Below are positions 18,085 through 27,365 of a stretch of DNA of 48,675 nt, piece after piece. The first letter of the stretch is position 1. Every line of letters begins with the position of its first letter. Both the position numbers and the translations under genes were made by a program. Under the pieces are notes generated by a model, which made no database searches, had not been told where the DNA came from, and was given only the letters and a program-made list of their open reading frames with translations. This stretch comes from Chlorobiota bacterium (GTDB taxonomy: Bacteria; Bacteroidota; Ignavibacteria; OLB7): assembly GCA_016788565.1 (NCBI GenBank), contig JAEUSP010000078.1, positions 1 to 48,675 on the forward strand. Direction: 5' to 3'.

Positions 18085-21000
18085 GTGAGCGACCAATTCT
18101 TCGAAAAACCGATTCTAAACTCGCCGTACGATTACCCGGCGCGCCACTGGGAATTAGACCCAACCGGACAGCCCACCCAGAACATCATCGCCAGCCGCCG
18201 GCGTGCCGATTTCATCACGCCCATTCCCAAGCCGAAGAAGCGAACGGGGAACAATCAAGGCGCGCTGGTTTTCGACGAAGTGGAGAACCTTGCCACCGCC
18301 GAGCAGCAGTACGAACACACCGCCGTCATCCAAGAACTACGCCAGAAGGTGGACCGCTGGCGGGAGATTTCCAACCCGAACGACTGGAATGTCACCCCCG
18401 AAACTGCACGACTGCTTCAGCATTGGCGGCATCACCCTTTTGCTGCCATTCGCCCCTTCTTCTGCCAGATCGAGGCGGTCGAGACGGCGATTTGGCTGAC
18501 GGAGGTTGCGCCGCAGTTAGGCAAATCGGGCGAGCGATTCACCCAGCGGCTGCAGGATGCCAACGCCGAGGCCAACCCCGGACTGAACCGCCTTGCGCTG
18601 AAGTTGGCCACCGGCGCCGGAAAGACCACCGTGATGGCGATGCTGATTGCCTGGCAAACCATCAACGCCGTGCGCCACCCCGCCAGCAAGCGATTCACTC
18701 GCGGTTTCCTGATCGTCACCCCGGGCCTTACCATCCGCGACCGACTTCGCGTGTTGCAGCCGAACGATCCCGACAGCTACTTCACCACCCGCGAACTGAT
18801 CCCCGCCGATATGCTGGAGGAGGTCCGCCGCGCCAAAATCGTTATCACCAACTACCACGCTTTTAAGCTGCGCGAACGTGTTGAGCTTTCGGCCGGTGGG
18901 CGCGCGCTGCTTCAGGGACGCACCGGCGAACCACTGAACACCAAGGAGACCGAAGGCCAGATGCTTCAGCGCGTTTTGCCCGATATGATGGGGATGAAGA
19001 ACATCATGGTGCTGAACGACGAGGCCCACCACTGCTACCGCGAAAAACCGCCCGAAGATGATGACGCGGAATTGAAAGGGGACGAAAAAAAGGAGGCCGA
19101 ACAGAACAACGAAGCCGCACGGCTTTGGATTTCCGGGCTGGAAATCATCAGCCGTACTCTGGGGGTCAACCGGGTGATGGACCTTTCTGCCACGCCATTC
19201 TTTCTGCGCGGTTCCGGCTACGCCGAAGGGACCCTTTTCCCCTGGACCATGAGCGACTTCTCGCTGATGGATGCCATCGAGTGCGGCATCGTGAAGCTGC
19301 CACGCGTGCCGGTTGCCGAAAACATCCCCGGAAGCGAAATGCCGATGTTCCGCAACCTGTGGGAAAACATCCGCAAGGATATGCCCAAAAAAGGGCGCGG
19401 AACCGCCGGCGAACTTGATCCGCTGAAGCTGCCGACCCGTTTGCAAACCGCGCTGGAAGCACTGTACGGCCACTACAAACAGACCTTCCAGCTCTGGGAG
19501 GAACATGGCATGGCCGTCCCCCCCTGCTTCATCATCGTTTGCCAGAACACCGCCATTTCCAAGCTGGTCTATGACTTCATCTCCGGCTTCCACCAAGCCA
19601 ATGCCGACGGGAGCACCACCCTGCAAAACGGCCGTCTGGAACTGTTCCGCAACTTCGACGAAACCACCGGAAACCCACTGCCCCGGCCCAACACACTGCT
19701 GATTGACAGCGAACAATTGGAATCGGGGAACGCGCTGGATGCCAATTTCCGCGCAATGGCCAGCGACGAAATCGAACGATTCCGCCGCGACATCACCGAA
19801 CGCACCGGCAACCCGCGCGCCGCCGATACCATCACCGACCAGGACTTGCTCCGCGAGGTGATGAACACCGTTGGCAAAGCCGGACAGCTGGGCCAGGGTA
19901 TCCGCTGCGTTGTCTCCGTCTCGATGCTGACCGAAGGCTGGGACGCGAACAACGTCACCCACATCCTGGGCATCCGCGCGTTTGGCACCCAACTGCTGTG
20001 CGAGCAGGTGATTGGCCGCGCACTCCGCCGCCAGTCCTACGAACTGAACCAGGAAAACCTGTTCAATGTGGAGTACGCCGATGTCTTCGGCATCCCGTTC
20101 GATTTCACCGCACGGCCAACCATTTGCCCGCCACAGCCACCACCACACACCACCCTGGTGAAGGCACTCCGCCCCGAACGCGACCACCTGGAAATCCGGT
20201 TCCCACGGGTCCAGGGCTACCGCGTCGAACTTCCCAACGAACGCCTGTCGGCAACGTTCACCCCCGACTCCACCCTTGTGCTTACCCCCGATCTGGTTGG
20301 CCCTTCCATCACCCACAACCAGGGGATTATTGGCGAAGGGGTGGATATGAATCTGGAGCATCTGGACACCACCAGGCATTCCTCCATCCTGATGCACCTT
20401 GCCAGGCGATTGGCCACAACCCACTGGCGCGATTCCGGCGAACAGTTCTCCACCCACCTGTTCGTTCAGCTGAAATCCATTGCCAAGCAGTGGCTGGAGA
20501 ACTACCTGATCTGCAAGGGAAACACCAAGCCGGCCCAGCTGCTCTATCTGGAGTTGGCCGATATGGCCTGCAACAAAATCACCGCAGCTATCACCCGCAA
20601 GTTTGCCGACACCCGCCCCATGAAAGCGCTGCTGGACCCCTACAACCCCACCGGCTCAACCAACCACGTCCGGTTTGCAACTTCCCGCACCGACCTTTGG
20701 GACACCGCCGGCCCGCCCCCAAAATCCCACGTCAATTTTGTTGTGCTGGATAGCGATTGGGAAGCGGAGTTCTGCCGCATTGCCGAATCGCACCCACGGG
20801 TGCGCGCCTACGCCAAAAACCACAGCTTGGGCCTAGAGGTCCCCTACCGCTACGGCTCGCAAACCCGCCGCTACCTTCCCGATTTTATCTTGCTGGTGGA
20901 TGACGGCCACGGCGGCCTGCTCCATCTGATCGTCGAAATAAAAGGCTACCGCCGCCAGGACGCAATCGAAAAAGAAGAAACCATGAACACCTACTGGATT

Positions 21001-21216
21001 CCCGGCGTGAACAACCTTGCCAACTACGGACGCTGGGCCTTTGCTCAGTTCGGCGATCTCTTCCAGATGGAAGCCGACTTCGAAGCCAAGCTGGCCCAGA
21101 CCTTCGACTCCATGATTGCAACCGCAATCGCGCCCGCAACTGCACCCGCAACTGCACCTGCGCCCGCCGCCGCCACCACCTCAACCGAAAACAACAACTC
21201 TCTGGAGGTTGCCTAA
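18085..21216 (+). CDS. res: Type III restriction-modification system, restriction (Res) subunit
   Basis: The 1043-residue Res protein is an SF2 translocase plus nuclease. Helicase motifs: Walker A ATGAGKT (175-181), DEAH (312-315, in NDEAHHCY), SAT (368-370) and the arginine-finger motif QVIGRALRR (about 650-660). Near the C-terminus a PD-(D/E)xK nuclease site reads PDF (932)...E951-I-K953-G. Type III enzymes cleave DNA only in complex with Mod, after ATP-driven communication between two head-to-head unmethylated sites. GTG at 18085 follows AAAGGA with normal spacing, so it is preferred over the TTG at 18067. The last 30 residues are an Ala-Thr-Pro repeat. mod follows after 6 nt. The gene shows strong GCC/CGC codon preference. 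Confidence 0.95.
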   Translation: MSDQFFEKPILNSPYDYPARHWELDPTGQPTQNIIASRRRADFITPIPKPKKRTGNNQGALVFDEVENLATAEQQYEHTAVIQELRQKVDRWREISNPNDWNVTPETARLLQHWRHHPFAAIRPFFCQIEAVETAIWLTEVAPQLGKSGERFTQRLQDANAEANPGLNRLALKLATGAGKTTVMAMLIAWQTINAVRHPASKRFTRGFLIVTPGLTIRDRLRVLQPNDPDSYFTTRELIPADMLEEVRRAKIVITNYHAFKLRERVELSAGGRALLQGRTGEPLNTKETEGQMLQRVLPDMMGMKNIMVLNDEAHHCYREKPPEDDDAELKGDEKKEAEQNNEAARLWISGLEIISRTLGVNRVMDLSATPFFLRGSGYAEGTLFPWTMSDFSLMDAIECGIVKLPRVPVAENIPGSEMPMFRNLWENIRKDMPKKGRGTAGELDPLKLPTRLQTALEALYGHYKQTFQLWEEHGMAVPPCFIIVCQNTAISKLVYDFISGFHQANADGSTTLQNGRLELFRNFDETTGNPLPRPNTLLIDSEQLESGNALDANFRAMASDEIERFRRDITERTGNPRAADTITDQDLLREVMNTVGKAGQLGQGIRCVVSVSMLTEGWDANNVTHILGIRAFGTQLLCEQVIGRALRRQSYELNQENLFNVEYADVFGIPFDFTARPTICPPQPPPHTTLVKALRPERDHLEIRFPRVQGYRVELPNERLSATFTPDSTLVLTPDLVGPSITHNQGIIGEGVDMNLEHLDTTRHSSILMHLARRLATTHWRDSGEQFSTHLFVQLKSIAKQWLENYLICKGNTKPAQLLYLELADMACNKITAAITRKFADTRPMKALLDPYNPTGSTNHVRFATSRTDLWDTAGPPPKSHVNFVVLDSDWEAEFCRIAESHPRVRAYAKNHSLGLEVPYRYGSQTRRYLPDFILLVDDGHGGLLHLIVEIKGYRRQDAIEKEETMNTYWIPGVNNLANYGRWAFAQFGDLFQMEADFEAKLAQTFDSMIATAIAPATAPATAPAPAAATTSTENNNSLEVA

Positions 21217-21222
21217 CACGCC

Positions 21223-24200
21223 ATGGCCCGTACCAAAAAAACCGCTCCGCAAAAAACTTCTTCAAAGAAAACTGCTTCCCCAAAAACCGCTCCCCAAAAA
21301 ACGGTCCAGACCCTTACGCACACCGCCGACAAGCGGAAGAACATCCCCACCGCCGAACACGAGTCGGTGATGACACCCCAGGAAAAAGATGCCAAGCCAA
21401 TCCGCTACCAGCGCAACACCGACCTGGACCCACAGCTTGTGTGGCGCGGCAAGGACGAACAAGATTGGTCCGATCTGGTGGTGCACGCCCCGCCGCTCTA
21501 TATCCAAGAAAAAGTGAAGCCGAAGGTGCTGATTGATGACCTGCTGCGCCTTACCAAGCAATCCACAGCGCAGGCACCGGGGGCCCAGGCTGACCTGTTT
21601 GCCGACTTCAACGGCATTGCGCCGGGGGTGGATAAAACGGAGTTCTACAAGCACGAACAGAACTGGACCAACCGGATGATCCTGGGCGATTCCCTTCAGG
21701 TGATGGCAAGCCTGGCCGAACGCGAAGGGCTGCGCGGCAAGGTCCAGTGCATCTATCTGGACCCCCCCTACGGCATCAAATTCAACAGCAATTTCCAGTG
21801 GTCCACCACCAGCCGCGACGTGAAAGATGGCAACGCCAGCCACATCACCCGCGAACCCGAACAGGTGAAAGCCTTCCGCGACACCTGGCGCGACGGCATC
21901 CACAGCTACCTGACCTACCTCCGCGACCGCCTGACCGTTGCACGCGATTTACTGGCTGACTCCGGCTCCATCTTTGTGCAAATCGGCGACGAAAATGTCC
22001 ACCGCGTTAGGGCGGTGTTGGATGAGGTTTTTGGGGAGGAGAATTTTGTGTCGGTTATCGCATTTCAAAAAACTGGCGGGTTCTCAAGTAGCAGCTTGGA
22101 TAATGTTCTCGATTTCATTGTCTGCTATGCGAAGCGCAAAGAAAATCTGAAATTTCGGCAACTCTTCGGGCCAAAGGAGAGTTCAAAAAGTGGTGTCAAA
22201 AACTATTCAATCCTCGAATTAGAACACGGCGTAACTCGACCACTAACACGCGATGAATTAAGCGATCCGTCGCTCATTTCTGTTGGATTACGGCACTATG
22301 GAGTTCACGCAATTACCAGCTCAGGTTCGGCTAACGAACCTCAGCCATTCGAATTTAATGGCATCATTTGGGACCCTAAAAAGAACGAACATTGGAAGGC
22401 TCAGTACCCAGAAGGAATGAAGCGTCTTGCTACCGCTGGAAGAATCGAAGCGAGCCCAAAACGAATCGGTTATAAACGCTATTTCGATGACTTCGCTGCG
22501 GTCCCAATTTCCAATCTCTGGAACGATACACGCGGAGATATGGACATTATTTACGTCGTTCAGACAACCACTCGTATCATCGAGCGTTGCCTCCTAATGA
22601 CCACCGACCCCGGCGATTTAGTATTGGACCCGACGTGTGGGAGCGGGACCACGGCGCATGTGGCGGAGCAATGGGGCCGGCGTTGGATTACGATTGACAC
22701 CAGCCGAGTGGCGTTGGCGTTAGCGCGTGCGCGAATCATGGGGGCGCGCTACCCCTACTACCTTCTGGCCGACTCTATCGAGGGGCAGCTGAAGGAGGCG
22801 GAGATCACCCGGGGCGTACCAAGCAGCCAGCCCGCCTATCGGGACATCCGGCATGGGTTTGTGTATGAGCGGGTTCCGCACATCACCCTAAAATCCATTG
22901 CCAACAACGCGGAGATAGATGTGATTTGGGAGAAGTGGCAGCAGACGTTGGAGCCGTTGCGCCAGAAGCTGAACAGCGCGCTGAAACGGGAGTGGCAGGA
23001 GTGGGAAATCCCGCGCGAAGCGGAGCAAGGGTGGCCCCAGCCAGCCCAGAAACTGCACGCCGACTGGTGGAAAGCGCGGATTGGGCGGCAGCAGGAGATT
23101 GACAAATCAATTGCGGCCAAAGCGGAGTTCGAATACCTGTACGACAAGCCGTACGAGAACAAGAAGAGCGTGCGGGTTGCCGGCCCCTTCACCGTGGAAA
23201 GCCTTAGCCCCCACAGGATGTTGGGGGTGGACGAAAACGGCGAGATGTTAGACCCCTTCAAAATTGGGGATCACAGCCAGCCGGACTACGCGCCGCGGCC
23301 AAGTTTCGAGCAGATGATACTGGAGAACCTGCGGACCGCGGGGGTGCAGCAAGCCCACAAGGAGGACCGGATCAGCTTCACCACGCTTACGCCGTGGCCG
23401 GGGGACTTGGTGTGTGCCGAAGGGCGATACCAGGAAGGGGCCACCCAGCGGCGGGCCGCGATTTTTATTGGGCCGGAGTTCGGGACCGTGCAGCGTGCGG
23501 ACCTTGTTGCGGCCGCGCGCGAATCGGGCGACGGCGGTTTCGATCTGCTGATTGCCTGCGCCTTCAACTACGAAGCGCACGCGGCGGAGTTCACAAAGCT
23601 TGGGCGCATCCCCGTGCTGAAAGCGCGGATGAACGCCGACTTGCACATGGCCGCCGACCTAAAAAACACCGGCAAGGGGAACCTGTTTGTGATTTTTGGG
23701 GAGCCGGACGTGGAGGTGGCCAGTGGCCAGTGGTTGGTGAACAGAAATGGCAACCCGATTGCAAGTTTTGAGCAGGTGAAAGAGGTATCGGGATTTGGGA
23801 GTTTGGAGCAGATGAACCATGCAGGCAGGGGCGGGCTGGCGGCGGCAGTTGGGAAAACATCTGGCGGCAAAGATTCCGGCGGAGCGCGACGTGGGGAAGC
23901 GATTGCCGCGCTGCAGAAGCTGACCGAAGCCGACTTCCCGTTAGCGCTCACCAGCGACCACTGGGTTCAAGTCACCATCCACGGCGTGGACGTATTCGAC
24001 CCCAACACCGGGGAAGTCCGGAGCGATTCGGCATCGGGAATCGCCTGTTGGTTTTTGGACAGCGACTACAACGAGGAGAGTTTCTTTGTGCGCCATGCGT
24101 ATTTTCTTGGGCAGAACGACCCGTACAAATCATTGAAGACAACGCTGAAAGCGGAGATCAACGAGGAAGCCTGGGGGACACTGAACAGCGACACCTCGCG

Positions 24201-24288
24201 GCCGTTCATCAGGCCGGAATCGGGACGAATAGCCATAAAAGTAATCAACCACCTTGGGGATGAGGTGATGAAGGTGATGAAGGTATAA
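21223..24288 (+). CDS. mod: Type III restriction-modification system, adenine methyltransferase (Mod) subunit
   Basis: The 1021-residue protein has methyltransferase motif IV DPPY at 180-183 ahead of motif I DPTCGSG at 469-475, the beta-class order typical of N6-adenine Mod subunits. Mod recognises the asymmetric site, methylates it and forms the Mod2Res complex. The region between the motifs (about 261-466) is the target-recognition part and is a low-GC patch. Residues about 500-1021 are an unusually long C-terminal part not needed for methylation. The first 30 residues are Lys-Thr-Ala-Pro rich and encoded with several A-tracts (A7 at 21235). A GGAGG (21204-21208) sits about 15 nt before the start, inside the end of res. 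Confidence 0.95.
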   Translation: MARTKKTAPQKTSSKKTASPKTAPQKTVQTLTHTADKRKNIPTAEHESVMTPQEKDAKPIRYQRNTDLDPQLVWRGKDEQDWSDLVVHAPPLYIQEKVKPKVLIDDLLRLTKQSTAQAPGAQADLFADFNGIAPGVDKTEFYKHEQNWTNRMILGDSLQVMASLAEREGLRGKVQCIYLDPPYGIKFNSNFQWSTTSRDVKDGNASHITREPEQVKAFRDTWRDGIHSYLTYLRDRLTVARDLLADSGSIFVQIGDENVHRVRAVLDEVFGEENFVSVIAFQKTGGFSSSSLDNVLDFIVCYAKRKENLKFRQLFGPKESSKSGVKNYSILELEHGVTRPLTRDELSDPSLISVGLRHYGVHAITSSGSANEPQPFEFNGIIWDPKKNEHWKAQYPEGMKRLATAGRIEASPKRIGYKRYFDDFAAVPISNLWNDTRGDMDIIYVVQTTTRIIERCLLMTTDPGDLVLDPTCGSGTTAHVAEQWGRRWITIDTSRVALALARARIMGARYPYYLLADSIEGQLKEAEITRGVPSSQPAYRDIRHGFVYERVPHITLKSIANNAEIDVIWEKWQQTLEPLRQKLNSALKREWQEWEIPREAEQGWPQPAQKLHADWWKARIGRQQEIDKSIAAKAEFEYLYDKPYENKKSVRVAGPFTVESLSPHRMLGVDENGEMLDPFKIGDHSQPDYAPRPSFEQMILENLRTAGVQQAHKEDRISFTTLTPWPGDLVCAEGRYQEGATQRRAAIFIGPEFGTVQRADLVAAARESGDGGFDLLIACAFNYEAHAAEFTKLGRIPVLKARMNADLHMAADLKNTGKGNLFVIFGEPDVEVASGQWLVNRNGNPIASFEQVKEVSGFGSLEQMNHAGRGGLAAAVGKTSGGKDSGGARRGEAIAALQKLTEADFPLALTSDHWVQVTIHGVDVFDPNTGEVRSDSASGIACWFLDSDYNEESFFVRHAYFLGQNDPYKSLKTTLKAEINEEAWGTLNSDTSRPFIRPESGRIAIKVINHLGDEVMKVMKV
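22005..22620 (+). other. Low-GC target-recognition segment within mod
   Basis: Hand counts of single 60-nt lines give 25/60 G+C at 22141-22200 and 22201-22260 and 27/60 at 22321-22380, against 39/60 at 21841-21900 and 40/60 at 22981-23040. Codon choice also shifts (AAA, GAA, AAT, ATT frequent). The borders lie just before GGCGGTGTTGGATGAGG and just before motif I. The segment matches the specificity-determining domain, which is known to be exchanged between mod alleles. Confidence 0.75.
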
Positions 24289-24295
24289 GCACCCA

Positions 24296-24328
24296 TTCCC
24301 CGGTAGGCATCCCGACTGAGTCGGGATC
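24296..24328 (+). repeat. CGGTAGG...CCCGACTGAGTCGGG hairpin downstream of mod
   Basis: A short stem (TCCCGACT / AGTCGGGA) begins just beyond the mod stop. It shares CCCCGGTAGG and CCGACTGAGTCGG with the hairpin after katG (17305). The 989-bp region 24289-25277 contains this, a miniature element and three further inverted repeats, with no gene I would support. Confidence 0.6.
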
Positions 24329-24418
24329 AATGACAGGTCTTTAGCCTGCGATACTCCCGCTGAAAGAGCCGTGCTATTACGTTCTCCCTCTTGGCTCCCT
24401 CTCCCCCCGCAGGGCTGT

Positions 24419-24534
24419 TATACTCCAAACAGAGTGGTTTGCGAAAAACTTCATCACTGTCATTCCCGCGAAAGCGGGAATCCATACCACACCTGGCTGA
24501 GTAGAATTTCGCAAACCAATTTGCGCCGAGTATA
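24419..24534 (-). mobile_element. Miniature inverted-repeat element, copy B (116 bp with TA flanks)
   Basis: It is the same element as copy A in opposite orientation: TATACTCCAAACAGAGTGG...TTTGCGAAA at the left, and the complement of TATACTCGGCGCAAATTGG at the right. The centre is CATTCCCGCGAAAGCGGGAA. Left flank GCAGGGCTGT-TA and right flank TA-AGAG can be compared with the uninterrupted GCAGGGCTGTTAAGAG about 370 bp downstream (24906-24921). The comparison defines the element as 24421-24532 (112 bp) with a TA duplication. Confidence 0.8.
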
Positions 24535-24637
24535 AGAGATCGAAGAAGGAGTGGCTTGAAGGACACAACTCATGGAACAGCCGTTGGCAGCACACCAGCA
24601 CACCATCACAGGCTTGGGTTGCGGGGTATTGCTCTTC

Positions 24638-24853
24638 GCCCCAACGGGGCAGCCTATTCCAGCCCAGGGCAGCGCCCTGGGAACCATGACCGCAATGGTT
24701 GGAAAGCCCTGAAAGGGCGACCGAAGGGATCATCCTCTGTGGGTGGATGTTGGCGGTGGTTGGCGTTGGGTCGCCCCTTCAGGGCTTGGATTCAATGGCT
24801 GGATGGGACCCAGGGCGTTGCCCTGGGCTGGGGTGGGTCGCCCCGTTGGGGCT
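24638..24853. repeat. Head-to-head pair of an ~83-bp GC-rich repeat
   Basis: The left arm (24638-24720) contains, in order, GCCCCAACGGGGC, AGCCCAGGGCAGCGCCCTGGG and AGCCCTGAAAGGGCGACC. The right arm (24769-24852) reads as its reverse complement, with GGGTCGCCCCTTCAGGGCTT, CCCAGGGCGTTGCCCTGGGCT and GCCCCGTTGGGGC. Each arm therefore holds three smaller palindromes. Similar blocks are widespread in intergenic DNA of several phyla and often produce spurious small ORF calls. Confidence 0.75.
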
Positions 24854-24982
24854 GTGGGTGTTGGCTGGTGTTGAGTTCTCCCCCTGTGAGAAGCAGGGCA
24901 GGGAGGCAGGGCTGTTAAGAGTTTTGGAACGCATGGAACTGCTTCGACGAATGTCAGGCGAAGCCTGACAGAGAAAGAAAAA

Positions 24983-25109
24983 ATTCCCCTCCCCCGGAGG
25001 GGTGGCAGGCGAAGCCTGACGGGGTGGTGGGGCTACGCAGGAGGATACTCCAACATCACTGCCAAAAAACCACCCCGCCCTGGCGGGCACCCCTCCACTG
25101 GAGGGGAAT
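24983..25109. repeat. Large imperfect inverted repeat, TTCCCCTCC...GGAGGGGAA
   Basis: The left arm ATTCCCCTCC-n-GGAGGGGTGG...GGGGTGG and the right arm CCACCCCGCC...GGGCACCCCTCC-n-GGAGGGGAAT are each other's approximate reverse complement over about 40 bp. Each arm has its own small hairpin. The palindrome TGTCAGGCGAAGCCTGACA (24952-24970), repeated in part at 25004-25020, is just outside and inside the left arm. Confidence 0.7.
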
Positions 25110-25277
25110 CGAGGCGATGATGCGATCAAGAATGCAACGCTCACCTTCGCCAACAACATCCTCCGGCTTCATCCCCTTGTGAGAACGTAACAGCCCTGCC
25201 CCGGGAGAGGGTTGGGGCAAGGGGCAGCAAGGCAGCCGCAGAAAGAGGCCTCAACTCATTCTACTCAAGTACATACC

Positions 25278-27365
25278 ATGCACTTCCGAATTGCCGACAC
25301 CTTCACCGACAGCCTTGCCCGGCTGACTGCTGATGAGCAAAAGGCCGTGAAGACAACGGCCTTCGACTTGCAGATGAACCCTGCCAGCCCGGGCATGAGC
25401 TTCCACAGGCTGGACCGCGCCCGCGACAAAAATTTCTGGAGCGTGCGCGCCGGCAGCGACCTGCGGCTGATCGTCCACAGAACCGACGACAGCATCCTGC
25501 TATGCTACGTGAACCACCACGACAAAGCCTACGACTGGGCCGAGCGGCGCAAGCTGGAAGCGCACCCCAAAACCGGTGCCGCCCAGCTTGTTGAAATACG
25601 GGAGCGGGTGGAGCAGATTGTTGTGCCGCACTACGTGGATGCACCTGCGCCGCGCCGCGCCAAGCAGCCGTTGTTTGCGGGGATTGCCGAGGAATCACTG
25701 CTGGAATACGGCGTGCCAGCCGAGTGGATTGCCGAAGTCCAGGGCGCGACCGAGGATAGCATCCTGGACCTTGTTGGCCACCTGCCACAAGAAGCCGCCG
25801 AGGCGTTGCTGGAACTGGCAACCGGCGGGAAGCCGCGCACGCCAACGGCTGGGCCAGCTTCGGTTAATCCATTCGACCATCCCGATGCGCAACGCCGCTT
25901 CCGGTTGATGACCGATGCGGAGGAACTGAAGGCCGCGCTGGAATCCCCCTGGGACAAATGGACAATTTTTCTGCACCCTTCACAGCGCGAGTGGGTGCAG
26001 CGCGACTTCGCTGGGCCGTCGCGTGTTTCCGGATCCGCCGGCACCGGCAAAACCATTGTGGCCCTTCACCGCGCGGTTGCTCTTGCGCAAAAAAACCCGG
26101 AATCGCGCGTGCTTCTCACAACCTTCACCGACGCGCTGGCCAAGCAGCTGCACACAAGGCTTAGGCGATTAATCAGTGCCGAGCCACGGCTGGGGGAGCG
26201 GATAGATGTGGCATCGTTGGATTCGGTGGGGGCCAGGCTGTATGCAATCCATGTCGGCAAGGGGGGCAGCAAAGTCCATCTCTCTTCCCCCGGGTCAATC
26301 GGCCATGCGATTGATGCCGCCATTGCCGCAGGGGATGCAGGGAAATTCAGCCGTGGATTCCTTCAGCAGGAGTGGGCCGATGTGGTGGATGCGTGGCAGA
26401 TCGGGACGTGGGAAGAGTACCGAACCGTTCCGAGGCTTGGGCGGAAGACACGGTTATCGGAAGGGCAGCGGGGACTGCTGTGGGCCATTTTTGCGGACAC
26501 AAACCAGCGGCTTGCCGATTCCGGAATACTCACCCGCTCGCAGATGTTCGCCGCGCTTGCAGCCGCCATGAAAGACCTGGAGCATCCCCCCTACGATTTC
26601 ATTATTGTGGATGAGTCGCAGGATATTTCAATCAGCCAACTGAAGTTCCTGGCCGCCATAAGCCCCGCGCAGCCGAACGCATTATTTTTTGCCGGAGACC
26701 TGGGCCAACGGATATTCCAAGTCCCCTTTTCCTGGCGGTCGCTTGGCGTGGATATTCGGGGCCGTTCGCGAACGCTGCGTGTGAACTACCGGACATCGCA
26801 TCAAATCCGTTCCCAGGCCGACCGCCTACTGTCGCAACAGCTTACCGACGTGGATGGCAATCCCGAAGACCGGCGCGGCACTGTCTCGGTGTTCAACGGG
26901 CCGCCGCCGCTAATCCGCACCTTCGGCGACCAGAAGGAGGAAATAACCGCAGTTGCCGTGTGGTTATCCAAGCAATTATCGGCGGGGGTTGCCCCACACG
27001 AAATCGGGATTATCGTGCGCACCACCGATCAGATTCCGCGCGCGCAGGCGGCCGCGCAGGAAGCAACGTTGAAGAGCACCATCATTGATGATACGGGCGA
27101 GCAAGTTTCCGGCATCGCCTGCATCCTGAGCATGCACATGGCGAAGGGATTGGAGTTCCGTGCGGTTGCGGTCATGGCCTGCGACGAGGAGGTCATTCCC
27201 CTGCAGAGCCGCCTTGAGGCCATCACCGACGAGGCAGACTTGGAAGAAATCTACAACACCGAGCGGCACTTGCTGTATGTGGCCTGCACCCGCGCCCGCG
27301 ATCACCTGATGCTCACAGCGGTGTCACCGAAATCAGAGTTCTTGGATGATCTGGCATCGGATTGA
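25278..27365 (+). CDS. RelE/ParE-like toxin domain fused to a UvrD/Rep-type helicase
   Basis: The 695-residue protein begins with a RelE/ParE-like fold (about 1-91): FRIADTFTDSLARL, the RLDRARDKNFWSVRAGSDLRLIV core and a terminal VNHHDKAYDWAERR. A spacer (92-225) leads to an SF1 helicase: Q motif around Q236, Walker A GSAGTGKT (252-259), DESQD (445-449), motif III AGDLGQR (472-478), NYRT (503-506), MAKGLEF (621-627) and CTRAR (670-674). UvrD-type enzymes translocate 3' to 5' on DNA. RelE toxins cleave mRNA on the ribosome, and ParE toxins poison gyrase. Whether the domain is a working toxin or a folded adaptor cannot be told. No antitoxin gene is adjacent. The next gene overlaps by 1 nt. The start at 25278 fits the domain; the frame is open 22 codons further up. 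Confidence 0.88.
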   Translation: MHFRIADTFTDSLARLTADEQKAVKTTAFDLQMNPASPGMSFHRLDRARDKNFWSVRAGSDLRLIVHRTDDSILLCYVNHHDKAYDWAERRKLEAHPKTGAAQLVEIRERVEQIVVPHYVDAPAPRRAKQPLFAGIAEESLLEYGVPAEWIAEVQGATEDSILDLVGHLPQEAAEALLELATGGKPRTPTAGPASVNPFDHPDAQRRFRLMTDAEELKAALESPWDKWTIFLHPSQREWVQRDFAGPSRVSGSAGTGKTIVALHRAVALAQKNPESRVLLTTFTDALAKQLHTRLRRLISAEPRLGERIDVASLDSVGARLYAIHVGKGGSKVHLSSPGSIGHAIDAAIAAGDAGKFSRGFLQQEWADVVDAWQIGTWEEYRTVPRLGRKTRLSEGQRGLLWAIFADTNQRLADSGILTRSQMFAALAAAMKDLEHPPYDFIIVDESQDISISQLKFLAAISPAQPNALFFAGDLGQRIFQVPFSWRSLGVDIRGRSRTLRVNYRTSHQIRSQADRLLSQQLTDVDGNPEDRRGTVSVFNGPPPLIRTFGDQKEEITAVAVWLSKQLSAGVAPHEIGIIVRTTDQIPRAQAAAQEATLKSTIIDDTGEQVSGIACILSMHMAKGLEFRAVAVMACDEEVIPLQSRLEAITDEADLEEIYNTERHLLYVACTRARDHLMLTAVSPKSEFLDDLASD

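Noticed and set aside
24556-24918. Small open frames in the repeat region after mod
   Set aside because: They run through the GC-rich palindrome pair. Such frames are a known artefact of these repeats.
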